Shown here: positions 25,488 through 33,780 of the stretch, in pieces | Layout: each line of letters starts with the position of its first letter | Numbering within the stretch: the stretch's first letter is position 1 | Assembly: GCF_014202315.1 (NCBI RefSeq) | Contig: NZ_JACHGN010000001.1 | Coordinates: forward strand, 581,757-645,756 | DNA length: 64,000 nucleotides | DNA from: Thermocatellispora tengchongensis | GTDB taxonomy: Bacteria > Actinomycetota > Actinomycetes > Streptosporangiales > Streptosporangiaceae | Direction of reading: 5' to 3' | Made by a program: the position numbers and the translations under genes | The notes under the pieces: generated by a model | What the model was told of the DNA's origin: nothing | Databases searched by the model: none | Seen by the model: the letters and a program-made list of their open reading frames with translations, nothing else

Positions 25488-25578
25488 TTTCGGACCTGGT
25501 GTCGAGGGCTCTTTCGGATCTTGTGTCGGGGCCCTCCCGGTTCGGATCTGTGTCTGGGCTTTTCGGATCTTATGTCGG
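25488..25578. repeat. Four imperfect copies of TTTCGGATCTTGTGTCGG
   Basis: Copies begin at 25488, 25512, 25540 and 25561 (spacings 24, 28, 21). All keep TTCGGA[TC]CT and TGTC. They lie 45-135 bp upstream of the EamA transporter start. Confidence 0.65.
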
Positions 25579-25955
25579 AGCTTGGTGGGGTTCGGGTTCC
25601 TGTGTTTGCCCACCTTGGGTGGGTTTGCGGCACGGTGTTCGGTCCACCGGTGGTGAGGTCGGTGGTGTTCGCGCCGCTCATTGAGTGAGGTGCCTTCTGT
25701 ACGGTGCGTGGTGTTCGGTTCTCTGCCGCGTGTGTGGGTGGGTGGACGGTGTTCGGGGAGTTCTGCGGGTGGGTGGGTGGAGGGGTTCTGAGGGGCGGGC
25801 GGAGGGCCGGCTTTGCGGGGTTCCGGTGGGTGGGGGTGATCGGGTGGTGCGGGATTTGGGGTGGGCGGGCTTACCCGATTTTCGGTCCCCTGTGCCGCCT
25901 ATAACGCCTTTGCGTGATCCCGTCGCCACATATTGTCGCGAAAAACGGAAAAACC

Positions 25956-26005
25956 GCTATCCCCATGGTGGTTCCCGGTGCGGCGGGAGCCCCCGTGGGG
26001 ATAGC
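25956..26005 (-). terminator. Intrinsic terminator with U-tract
   Basis: GCTATCCCCA (25956-25965) and TGGGGATAGC (25996-26005) form a perfect 10-bp stem that can extend inward. On the minus strand it is followed by GGTTTTTCCGTTTTT, a clear U-rich tail. It ends transcription of the regulator gene at 26017-27306. Confidence 0.85.
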
Positions 26006-26016
26006 GGGGTGGCCGG

Positions 26017-27306
26017 CTAGCGCGTGCCCAGTTTTTCCACGATCAAGCGGTAGAGCTGGCGGGGCCGCCCGGGTTGCGGGGTGCGGTTGGGCGGGAGCGG
26101 CCACGCGAGTCCCTCGTCCACCAGCGTGCGCAGCAACCGCCGGGCCGTACGCGGGGTGACGCCGAGCATGCGGCCGGCGCTTTCGGCGTCGACCACGGTG
26201 TCGCCGCCCTCCAGTTTGGCCGCCAGGCGGGCCAGGACCTCGACGCCCTTGGGCTTGATCGGGCCGGAGCCGGTAGGGGGCATGCGGGGCGCGGGGATGA
26301 GCGCGCGGCCCTCGCGGTCCACGGCGAAGCCCTGGGCCTGCTTGCCCGCCTGGGTGCGGGCCAGGGCGGCCCTGGCGTGGCTCTCGGCGTCGTGCGTGGT
26401 GCGGCCCATGCCCACGCCCACCTCGACCGCCAGGCCCAGCTCGTCGCGGATGCGGCCCGCGAAGGGCAGCACCCGGAAGCCGTCGGTGGCCGAGGCGATG
26501 GAGCCCCTGGTCGCGGTGATCAGGTAGCTGTGGTCGTCGATGGGCCAGACCGTGGCGTTGATCCGGTTGGCCTCCTGCACGAGCAGGCGGTGCAGCGACA
26601 GGCGCAGCTCGTCGCGCCAGTAGCGCGGCGCCGCGCGGCGTACGGGCTCGCGCAGTGTCGGCACCTCCACCACGACCACGGTGAGCTGCGACTCCTCCAG
26701 CCGGTGGTGCGCGCCGAGGAGCGCCGCGGTGTGCAGCGCCGTCCGTACGGCGGCCGAGGTGGGCCTGATCCGGATGACCGGGATCGAGGCCGCCTGGAGC
26801 CGCTCCGCGACCGCGGGCAGGCACGTCAGGGCGCCGCTGGTGGCGCCCTGGCGGGCCAGACGCTCGTGGTACGCGGCGATGGTGCCGGTAGCGCCAGGTT
26901 CGTCACGGCTGTGCACCTCGGCGCTCGCCAGGCCGAGGTCGGAGTACGCCTCCTCCACGTCGGCCCGCGTGAGCACGTCGATGCTGACCCGCTGCGGGTC
27001 GATGCGCTCGTCCAGTGCGGCCTTCGCCAGCGCCGCGACCAGCGCGGCACCCCCAAGCTGTACGTACGTGGCCGGCATCGTCAGCACACCCGACCGTCTG
27101 GCCAGCTCGTAGGGCACCGGGCTGGCGAACAGGCATGCGTCCACGCCCGGCCCCAGCCGTGTCACCTTGTCAGCGGCCTCCTGCTCATCCCTGTACGCGG
27201 CCGCCACCAGGCGGCATGGCAGGGGAGCCGCGGCATGCCCCATGAGCATCACGCGCTCGACCAGATCGTGTGGCCCCACCACCCCGATGGTGAGGTCCGG
27301 CGTCAT
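26017..27306 (-). CDS. Transcriptional regulator with GGDEF-like domain and C-terminal winged helix
   Basis: A 429-aa protein from the ATG at 27306. The N-terminal part (IGVVGPHDLVERVMLMGH) resembles a Rossmann-like sensor. Residues ~200-330 (LTVVVVEVPTL, ELRLSLHRLLVQEANRINATVWPIDDHSYLITATRG, LGLAVEVGVGMGRTTHDAESHARAAL) look like a degenerate GGDEF or GTP cyclohydrolase III fold without an obvious GGDEF signature. The C-terminus (GDTVVDAESAGRMLGVTPRTARRLLRTLVDEGLAW) is a winged helix-turn-helix. The ligand and targets are unknown. A pair of 12-bp inverted half-sites flanks its upstream region. Confidence 0.75.
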   Translation of the reverse strand: MTPDLTIGVVGPHDLVERVMLMGHAAAPLPCRLVAAAYRDEQEAADKVTRLGPGVDACLFASPVPYELARRSGVLTMPATYVQLGGAALVAALAKAALDERIDPQRVSIDVLTRADVEEAYSDLGLASAEVHSRDEPGATGTIAAYHERLARQGATSGALTCLPAVAERLQAASIPVIRIRPTSAAVRTALHTAALLGAHHRLEESQLTVVVVEVPTLREPVRRAAPRYWRDELRLSLHRLLVQEANRINATVWPIDDHSYLITATRGSIASATDGFRVLPFAGRIRDELGLAVEVGVGMGRTTHDAESHARAALARTQAGKQAQGFAVDREGRALIPAPRMPPTGSGPIKPKGVEVLARLAAKLEGGDTVVDAESAGRMLGVTPRTARRLLRTLVDEGLAWPLPPNRTPQPGRPRQLYRLIVEKLGTR

Positions 27307-27311
27307 TGTGC

Positions 27312-27432
27312 CCGGGCGTGACACTCGGGGTGTTTCCTCGCCCCGCTCGACCAATGTTCGTCCCATCCTGCCGTCCGTTGCAGTGCTCTCTTTTGGAACG
27401 ATCGCTCGCGAGGGCCATAATGTCACGCCCGG
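27312..27432. promoter_or_regulatory. Widely spaced 12-bp inverted repeat upstream of the regulator
   Basis: CCGGGCGTGACA (27312-27323) and its exact complement TGTCACGCCCGG (27421-27432) are separated by 97 bp. The first lies five bases upstream of the regulator start codon. Confidence 0.45.
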
Positions 27433-27504
27433 ATTTTCCGGAATACGGTTCTGCGAGCGTTGGGTGCCGGTAAAGCTACTGGTCAGCCCGGTAAAGTGGC
27501 CATA

Positions 27505-28773
27505 TCAAGGAGTTGAAATCTCCCGACGCACATCAGCCCCAAGAGACTGCATGCGCTCGGCCAGGTGGGCGTGCCCCCGGTCGATGAGATAACCGTTGGA
27601 GATCTCGGTCTCACCCTCCGCGGCCAGACCGGCGAGCACGAGCGCGATTCCGGAGCGCAGATCGTGCGCCTGTACCTGGGTGCCGCGCAGCGGGGTGGGC
27701 CCGTGCACGACGGCCCGGCTGCCCTCGACGTTGATATTGGCGCCCATCCGGTTCAGCTCGCCGGCCAGCGCGAACCGGCCGTCGAAGATGCGCTCGTGGA
27801 TGTAGCTGGCGCCGTCGGCGAGGCAGGCCACGGTCATGATCGGCGACTGCAGGTCGGTGGCGAAGCCGGGGTAGGTGTCGGTGATCACGTTGATCGGGCG
27901 GAGCGGGCGGTCGCGGCGCACGTGCAGCACCGCGCCGTCGTCGTAGAACTCCACGCCCATCTGCTCCAGCTTCCAGCGCACCACGCCGAGGTGGTCGAGG
28001 TCGGCCCCGACGAGGTGCACCTCGCCGCCGGTGATGGCCGCCGCCATGGCGAACACGCCGGCGTCGAGCCGGTCGGGCATGACGGTGTGCTCGACGGCGC
28101 GCAGCTCATCGACGCCCTCGACGGTGATGAACCCGGTGCCGCCGCCGCTGATCTTGGCGCCCATGCGGGTGAGCATGTCGATGACGTCGAGCACCTCGGG
28201 TTCGAGCGCGGCGTTCTCGATCACGGTGGTGCCCTTGGCGAGCGCCGCGGCCATGATCAGGTTCTCGGTGCCGGTGTGGGAGGGGGTGTCGAGGTAGAGC
28301 GGGGCGCCGGTCAGGCCCGCGGCCTTGACGTTGATGACGGTGTCGCCCTCGTCCACGATCGCGCCGAGCCGCTTGTAGCCCAGGTAGTGGAAGTCGAGGT
28401 TGCGGCTGCCGAGGTTGCAGCCGCCCACGCCCTCGATGACCGCCTCGCCGAGCCGGTGCAGCAGCGCGGGCACGAACAGCACCGAGCCGCGGAAGCGGCG
28501 GGCGATGGCGGCGGGGAGCACCGGGCTGTGCACGCCGGAGGCGTCGATCACGAGGGTGCGCTCGGGCTCGTGCAGCTCGACGCGGGCGCCCACCGCCTCG
28601 GCCAGTTCGACCGCCCGGCGTACGTCCTCGATGATGGGCACGTTTCGCAGCACGGTGCGGCCGTCGGCAGCCAGCAACGCCGCCCCGATCATCGGCAGCA
28701 CGGCGTTCTTCGCACCCTGGATGAAAGCGGTCCCACGGAGTGCGTTGCCACCGCGCACGCGGTAACGGATCAT
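27505..28773 (-). CDS. murA: UDP-N-acetylglucosamine 1-carboxyvinyltransferase
   Basis: A 422-aa enolpyruvyl transferase that performs the first committed step of peptidoglycan synthesis in the cytoplasm. It starts GGNALRGTAFIQGAKNAVLPMIGAALL (the KN of the active site) and carries GVGGCNLGSRNLDFH. The cysteine there corresponds to the fosfomycin-alkylated residue, so this enzyme should be fosfomycin-sensitive, unlike mycobacterial MurA. Further signatures are HTGTENLIMAA, DRLDAGVFAMAAAITGG and TDLQSPIMTVA. It has the full family length. AAGGAG precedes the ATG by 12 bases. Confidence 0.95.
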   Translation of the reverse strand: MIRYRVRGGNALRGTAFIQGAKNAVLPMIGAALLAADGRTVLRNVPIIEDVRRAVELAEAVGARVELHEPERTLVIDASGVHSPVLPAAIARRFRGSVLFVPALLHRLGEAVIEGVGGCNLGSRNLDFHYLGYKRLGAIVDEGDTVINVKAAGLTGAPLYLDTPSHTGTENLIMAAALAKGTTVIENAALEPEVLDVIDMLTRMGAKISGGGTGFITVEGVDELRAVEHTVMPDRLDAGVFAMAAAITGGEVHLVGADLDHLGVVRWKLEQMGVEFYDDGAVLHVRRDRPLRPINVITDTYPGFATDLQSPIMTVACLADGASYIHERIFDGRFALAGELNRMGANINVEGSRAVVHGPTPLRGTQVQAHDLRSGIALVLAGLAAEGETEISNGYLIDRGHAHLAERMQSLGADVRREISTP

Positions 28774-28945
28774 TTCGCGTCAAGCTCCTTGGCAGTTGCG
28801 GATGTGATCTCGACGAACGAGCGGCTGCGGAGGGGTTGTCTCGTTCGGCGAGCGAGCGCCAGGCGGGTCGCCGCGCTCACAGTAGCCCCTGTACGGCGCT
28901 GAGCCGGTCGTTTCGCGAGGTACGGGTCGTCCCGCTACCCCTGGG

Positions 28946-29782
28946 CTAGGCGGTGAAACTGAGACCCGTGAGACGCTCGTAGGCGTCAACGTAGCGCCGC
29001 CGGGTGCGCGCCACGACATCTTCGGGCAAACTCGGCGGCGCTTCTCCGGAGGCGCGGTCCCAGCCCGACTCGGGCGACAGCAGCCAGTCGCGGACGAACT
29101 GCTTGTCGAAGGAGGGCTGCGACCTGCCCGGCCGCCACTCGTCGAGGGGCCAGAACCTGGAGGAGTCGGGGGTCAGGACCTCGTCGCCCAGGGTCAGCAC
29201 GCCCTCGGAGTCCCAGCCCAGCTCGATCTTGGTGTCGGCGACGATGATGCCGCGCTCGCGGGCGATCTCGGCCCCGCGCTCGTAGACCGCGAGCGTGATC
29301 CGGCGCAGCTCGGCCGCCGTCTGCTCGCCGACCATGGCCACGACCTGCTCGTAGGTGATCGGCTCGTCGTGCTGACCCTGCGGCGCCTTGGTGCTGGGCG
29401 TGAAGATCGGCTCGGGCAGCCGCGAGCCCTCTTCGAGACCCGGGGGCAGGGGGACGCCGGACACCTCGCCGGTGCGGCGGTAGTCGGTGAGCCCCGACCC
29501 CGCGAGGTAGCCGCGGGCCACGCACTCCACCGGCACCATGCGCAGCGGCCGGCACACCACGCTGCGCCCGTCGTCGCGCGCCGCCACGAGGTGGTTGGGC
29601 ACCACATCGGCGAGCTGCTCGAACCACCAGGTGGACAGTTTCGTAAGGATCACACCTTTGTCGGGGATGTCGGGCGTGAGCACATGATCGAACGCCGAGA
29701 TCCGGTCGGACGCCACCATCAGCAGCAGGCCGTCGTCCGTCTCGTAGAGGTCGCGGACCTTCCCCGAATGCAGGTGTTTCAC
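28946..29782 (-). CDS. purC: Phosphoribosylaminoimidazole-succinocarboxamide synthase
   Basis: A 278-aa SAICAR synthetase that condenses CAIR with aspartate in purine biosynthesis. Signatures: HSGKVRDLYE at the N-terminus, ASDRISAFDHVLTPDIPDKG, RPLRMVPVECVARGYLAGSG and ADTKIELGWD. It begins with GTG at 29782. It lies 52 bp downstream of purD on the same strand, so the two are probably co-transcribed. Confidence 0.95.
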   Translation of the reverse strand: MKHLHSGKVRDLYETDDGLLLMVASDRISAFDHVLTPDIPDKGVILTKLSTWWFEQLADVVPNHLVAARDDGRSVVCRPLRMVPVECVARGYLAGSGLTDYRRTGEVSGVPLPPGLEEGSRLPEPIFTPSTKAPQGQHDEPITYEQVVAMVGEQTAAELRRITLAVYERGAEIARERGIIVADTKIELGWDSEGVLTLGDEVLTPDSSRFWPLDEWRPGRSQPSFDKQFVRDWLLSPESGWDRASGEAPPSLPEDVVARTRRRYVDAYERLTGLSFTA

Positions 29783-29834
29783 CAGCCCATTCTGGCAGGA
29801 GAATCGGGGACCCCCGGACCGGGCCCCCGCCCGC

Positions 29835-31097
29835 TCACAGGGTGCCCTGGGTCTCCTGGCTGCGCGCGGCCTCGGCGGCGATGTCGGTGCGGTGGTGCGA
29901 GCCGCGCATGCGGATCGCCGACACCAGCTCGTACGCCACCGCCCGCGCCGCCGCCAGGTCGGGCCCGGTGCCGACCACGTTCAGCACCCGGCCGCCCGCC
30001 GAGACCAGGCGGCCCTCGGCGTCGCGCGCCGTGCCCGCGTGCAGCACGTAGCCGTCCTCGGACTCGGTGTCCAGGCCCTCGATCACGTCGCCCTTGACCG
30101 GCTGGGCCGGGTAGCCCTCGGCGGCGATGACGACCGTCACGGCCGCGCCGCCGCGGTAGGTCAGCGGCGGGAAGCCGGCCAGCTCGCCGGTGGCCGCGGC
30201 CATCAGCAGGGCCGAGAGCGGGGTGGCCAGGCGGTCCAGGACGACCTGGGTCTCGGGGTCGCCGAACCGGGCGTTGAACTCGATCACCTTCGGGCCGTCG
30301 GCGGTGAGGGCGAGGCCGGCGTACAGGACGCCGACGTACGGGATGCCGCGCGCGGCCAGCTCGCCGATCGTGGGCAGCACGATCGTGTCCATGACCTGGT
30401 CGGTCAGGCTGGGCGGGGCCCACGGCAGCGGCGTGTAGGCGCCCATGCCGCCGGTGTTGGGGCCCTCGTCGCCGTCGTAGGCGCGCTTGAAGTCCTGGGC
30501 CGGGCGCAGCGGGACGGCGGTCGTGCCGTCGCAGATCGCGAACAGCGAGACCTCGGGGCCGTCGAGGTACTCCTCCACCACGACGCGCTCGCACGACGCG
30601 GCGTGGGCCAGCGCCGCCTCGCGGTCGCGGGTCACCACGACGCCCTTGCCGGCGGCGAGGCCGTCGTCCTTCACGACGTACGGGGCGCCGAACGCGTCGA
30701 GCGCCGCCGCGACCTCTTCCTGTGTGGTGCACGTGCGCGCCCGCGCCGTGGGCACCCCGGCGGCCTCCATGATCTCCTTGGCGAACGCCTTGGAGCCCTC
30801 GATCCGGGCCGCCTGCGCCGACGGGCCGAAACACGGCACGCCCGCCGCGCGCACCGCGTCGGCGACGCCCGCGACCAGCGGCGCCTCGGGGCCGATCACG
30901 ACGAGGTCGGCGCCCACGCCCTTGGCCAGGGCCGCGACCTGCTCGGGGTCGGTGGGCGAGATCGCGTGCAGCGTCGCCACCTCCGCGATGCCCGCGTTGC
31001 CCGGGGCGCAGTGCACCTCGGTGACCTGGGACTCGGCCTCCAGCGCCCGGCACAGGGCGTGCTCGCGGCCGCCACTGCCAATCACAAGTACACGCAC
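29835..31097 (-). CDS. purD: Phosphoribosylamine-glycine ligase
   Basis: A 420-aa ATP-grasp enzyme that makes GAR from phosphoribosylamine and glycine. Signatures: [51 protein letters not shown] and [12 protein letters not shown]. It starts with GTG at 31097. A TAGGGT hexamer ends seven bases upstream, so the transcript is probably leaderless. It heads a purD-purC unit. Confidence 0.95.
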   Translation of the reverse strand: MRVLVIGSGGREHALCRALEAESQVTEVHCAPGNAGIAEVATLHAISPTDPEQVAALAKGVGADLVVIGPEAPLVAGVADAVRAAGVPCFGPSAQAARIEGSKAFAKEIMEAAGVPTARARTCTTQEEVAAALDAFGAPYVVKDDGLAAGKGVVVTRDREAALAHAASCERVVVEEYLDGPEVSLFAICDGTTAVPLRPAQDFKRAYDGDEGPNTGGMGAYTPLPWAPPSLTDQVMDTIVLPTIGELAARGIPYVGVLYAGLALTADGPKVIEFNARFGDPETQVVLDRLATPLSALLMAAATGELAGFPPLTYRGGAAVTVVIAAEGYPAQPVKGDVIEGLDTESEDGYVLHAGTARDAEGRLVSAGGRVLNVVGTGPDLAAARAVAYELVSAIRMRGSHHRTDIAAEAARSQETQGTL

Positions 31098-31104
31098 GCC
31101 GACG

Positions 31105-31110
31105 ACCCTA
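31105..31110 (-). promoter_or_regulatory. -10 element of purD (leaderless promoter)
   Basis: TAGGGT on the minus strand, exactly seven bases before the GTG start codon. No clear -35 element is visible. Confidence 0.5.
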
Positions 31111-31215
31111 TCGGCATCCTCGCGGTGCGGGCCGCGCGACGTCCTGATGGCTCCCTACCGGCGCGCGACGACACCTGGTGACAAGGGCGGTGCCTCGCCT
31201 CACACTGGTGGCGTG

Positions 31216-32085
31216 ATGCAGGCTTCGTACCTCGTCGCCGTCGCGCTCGCCGTGCTCGTGGGCGTGTTGCTCCCGCCGATGCTGTGCTACCGGGGCCTGC
31301 TGGCCTGGCGGGCCTCCCGGCCGCGGGACCCGGAGCTGGACGCGTACGAGCTGGCGTGGCTGGCGGCGGGGTGGCGCCGCGCCGTGGACGTCGCCGCGGT
31401 GGGCCTCGTCGCGAAGGACGTGCTGCGCCGCTCGCGGTCGCGGACCTACACCCGGGTGGCGGGCACGAGCCTGTCCGGCGCCCATCCGCTGGAGGAGTCC
31501 CTGGCCGGGTTCGCCGGCGCCCGCCCCGGCGGGAGCTCGCAGCGCGAGCTGGAGCAGGCTCCGGAGCTGCGGCCCGTACGGCGGGCGATACGACGCAGGC
31601 TGGTCCGGCTCGGGCTGGTGCACCCGTGGGTGGTGCAGGGGGTGCAGGCCGTCGTCCCGATGCTGTTCCTGCCTGTGCTGTTCCTGGGCGGCTACGCGGC
31701 CCTGGAGTTCGTGACTCTGCTCTGGGAGGACGGGCCGCTCCCGGCGCGGACCGGCGAGATCCTGCTGCTGGCGTTGGCGTCGTTCGCCGGGCTGGTGGTG
31801 CTCGCGCCGCGCGAGGCGGATCGCGGCGACCTCAGCAGGGCCGGCCGCGCCGTCCTGCGCCGGGCGCGCTCGCGGTGGCCGGCGGACGGCGCGATGCTGG
31901 AGGCGTACGCGCTGCACGGCGAGTACGCGGGCGAATGGCGCGAGGCGGCCGGGATTCCGCAGCCCACGCCGCACGTCGAGCGGACCGCGCCCCCGGATCG
32001 CCCCGCGCGCTCCCGCAGGGACGACGGCGATGGCGGCGGCGCGGGCGGCTGCGGCGACGACGGATGCGGCTGCGGCGGCGAGTGA
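31216..32085 (+). CDS. TIGR04222 family membrane protein
   Basis: A 289-aa protein with an N-terminal membrane helix (5-25) and two further helices in the middle (VVPMLFLPVLFLGGYAALEFV and ILLLALASFAGLVVLA). The soluble segment ELDAYELAWLAAGWRRAVDVAAVGLVAKDVL matches the conserved TIGR04222 core. The C-terminus ends in the Gly/Cys-rich tail GGGAGGCGDDGCGCGGE, typical of the family. The function is unknown. The start may equally be the GTG at 31213. Confidence 0.8.
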   Translation: MQASYLVAVALAVLVGVLLPPMLCYRGLLAWRASRPRDPELDAYELAWLAAGWRRAVDVAAVGLVAKDVLRRSRSRTYTRVAGTSLSGAHPLEESLAGFAGARPGGSSQRELEQAPELRPVRRAIRRRLVRLGLVHPWVVQGVQAVVPMLFLPVLFLGGYAALEFVTLLWEDGPLPARTGEILLLALASFAGLVVLAPREADRGDLSRAGRAVLRRARSRWPADGAMLEAYALHGEYAGEWREAAGIPQPTPHVERTAPPDRPARSRRDDGDGGGAGGCGDDGCGCGGE

Positions 32086-32537
32086 CCCGCCCGAGGTGGC
32101 CTGACGCGCGTGCGTGCGCGGCCGGCACCCCCTGTGCGGGAGTGACCTCCGCGCGCGTGCGCGCGCGTACGGGAGACGCGTGAGCGGCCCTTCCGGATGA
32201 CTCGGTGTGTCGGCAATTGGGTACGTAGTTCGTGCGGGGCTTTTGTGCACTTCTACGCGATCACCCCTTGTACGGCGGGGTAGGCTAGGTGTCTGGCGGT
32301 CGCCCTGTGGTAAATTGGGGCGGCTTTATGGCGTCTCGTGGCGATTGGAGGTGGTCCGGGATGAATCCTGGTGATCCCAGCAGTACGTGCTCGCGCGCGT
32401 ACACCGTGTGCACCCCTGACCACTCCAGTTCGGTCGCCTGATCCTGCTTCACGCGCTCCTTTCTGCCGCTTTTCATGTTATTGAGGTGACGTTCAGTCGC
32501 GCGTGGATCGTGCCAGGTCAGGCGGGAAGGGACCGCC
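32086..32537. other. Intergenic leader region of corA
   Basis: No annotated-size gene is supported. A 26-codon ORF (32361-32441) has a strong ribosome binding site. A minus-strand ORF at 32285-32551 overlaps the corA start and shows no family motif. A TAGGCT hexamer at 32281-32286 could be a -10 element for the short ORF and corA. Confidence 0.45.
32361..32441 (+). CDS. Possible 26-aa leader peptide ahead of corA
   Basis: ATG at 32361 preceded by GGAGGTGG at an ideal distance. The product starts MNPGDPSSTCSRAYTV and ends before a TGA at 32441. There is no homology to call. The placement, about 96 bp before corA, invites comparison with leader peptides of enterobacterial Mg2+ transporter genes, but that is speculation. 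Confidence 0.3.
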   Translation: MNPGDPSSTCSRAYTVCTPDHSSSVA

Positions 32538-33674
32538 ATGCGTTCGTCCATGCTCTTTCCCCGGATCAGCCGTCACCCTCGCCGCGTGCCGCACGCCCGA
32601 AGGACCCCGAACGGCGCTTCCGCCGCCGAGCGGATCACGGGTGCCTGCGTGCCGCCCAAGGAGTCGCTGGTCGAATACGCCGCCTACATCGGCGGCAAGA
32701 AGGTCTACGCCCTCGACATCGTCGAGGCGCTGCGCCTGGTGCGCGCCCACAACGAGGCCATCGGCGAGGACGCCAAGGCCCCCGCGTTCGTCTGGGTCGG
32801 GCTGCACGAGCCCAAGGCGCCCGAGGTCGAGTGGCTGGCGGAGGTCTTCGGACTGCACCCCCTCGCCGTCGAGGACGCCGTCAAGGCGCACCAGCGGCCC
32901 AAGGTCGAGCGCTACGGCGAGTCGCTGTTCGTGGTGCTCAAGACCCTCGCCTACATCGACCACGAGGTGCTCAGCGACACCAGCGAGATAATCGCCACCG
33001 GCGAGATCATGGTGTTCGTGGGCCCCGACTTCGTGGTCACGGTGCGCCACGGCGAGCACTGCCCGCTCACCGAGGTGCGCGCCCGGCTCGAGGAGAAGCC
33101 CAAGCTGCTCAACCGCGGCCCCACCGGCGTGCTGCACGCCATCGCCGACTTCGTGGTGGACAAGTACCTCACCGTCGCCGACTGCATGCAGGAGGAGCTG
33201 GAGGAGGTCGAGGCCAAGGTCTTCGCCGACGTCAGCTCCCGCGACATCGGCCGCATCTACCACCTCAAGCGCGAGATGATCGAGATGAAGCGGGCCGTCA
33301 CCCCGCTCCAGGCCCCGCTCGGCGCGCTGCCGCAGCGCCGCATGATCCCCTCCGAGATGCGCGACTACTTCCGTGACGTGGGCGACCACCTCTCGCGGGT
33401 GTGCGAGCAGGTGGAGTCGTCCAACGAGCTGTGCAACTCGGTGCTCCAGGCGGCGCTCGCGCGCTCCAACGCCCTGGCCAACGAGGACATGCGCAAGATC
33501 TCGTCCTGGGTGGCGATCATGGCCGCACCGACCATGATCGCCGGGATCTACGGGATGAACTTCGACTTCATGCCCGAGCTGAAGTGGGTGTTCGGCTACC
33601 CGCTCGCGCTCGGCGTCATGCTCGTCGTCTGCACCCTGCTCTACCGCGGCTTCCGCCGCAACGGCTGGCTCTGA
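32538..33674 (+). CDS. corA: CorA family magnesium/cobalt channel
   Basis: A 378-aa CorA protein. A large N-terminal cytoplasmic domain (FVWVGLHEPKAPEVEWLAEVFGLHPLAVEDAV, KVERYGESLFVVLKTL) is followed by a long stalk helix and two C-terminal membrane segments. The pore signature YGMNF follows the first (ISSWVAIMAAPTMIAGIYGMN). It ends with the basic tail RGFRRNGWL. It forms homopentameric Mg2+/Co2+ channels. GGAAGGGA precedes the ATG. The N-terminal ~40 residues are Arg/Pro-rich and may be longer than the true protein. Confidence 0.93.
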   Translation: MRSSMLFPRISRHPRRVPHARRTPNGASAAERITGACVPPKESLVEYAAYIGGKKVYALDIVEALRLVRAHNEAIGEDAKAPAFVWVGLHEPKAPEVEWLAEVFGLHPLAVEDAVKAHQRPKVERYGESLFVVLKTLAYIDHEVLSDTSEIIATGEIMVFVGPDFVVTVRHGEHCPLTEVRARLEEKPKLLNRGPTGVLHAIADFVVDKYLTVADCMQEELEEVEAKVFADVSSRDIGRIYHLKREMIEMKRAVTPLQAPLGALPQRRMIPSEMRDYFRDVGDHLSRVCEQVESSNELCNSVLQAALARSNALANEDMRKISSWVAIMAAPTMIAGIYGMNFDFMPELKWVFGYPLALGVMLVVCTLLYRGFRRNGWL

Positions 33675-33705
33675 CCCCGCGCGGGGCCCGCTGAGGGCCG
33701 CGCCC

Positions 33706-33780
33706 GCACGTGCTCACCCCGCACGTATTCAATTCGCACGTGCTCACCCCGCACGTAGTCGATCCGCACGTGCTCACACC
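33706..33780. repeat. Five tandem 15-bp repeats
   Basis: Units start at 33706, 33721, 33736, 33751 and 33766. All begin GCACGT; odd units read GCACGTGCTCACCCC or one change from it, even units are diverged in the second half. The array covers the stop codon of the GDPD gene at 33774. Confidence 0.8.

Larger units (their letters stand above)
25444..26016. other. Gene-free gap with repeats, a G4 motif and a terminator
   Basis: No coding sequence is supported; a minus-strand ORF at 25678-25929 is low-complexity Arg/Pro/Thr. It contains the four-copy repeat at 25488-25578, a strongly G/T-biased plus strand at 25590-25870 with a G-quadruplex motif, and the terminator at 25956-26005. Confidence 0.6.

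Noticed and set aside
25678-25929. An 83-aa minus-strand ORF upstream of the EamA gene
   Set aside because: The low-complexity Arg/Pro/Thr product comes from the G/T-rich strand; no ribosome binding site or start context.
32285-32551. An 88-aa minus-strand ORF overlapping the corA start
   Set aside because: It covers the corA ribosome binding site and has no motif or codon bias.
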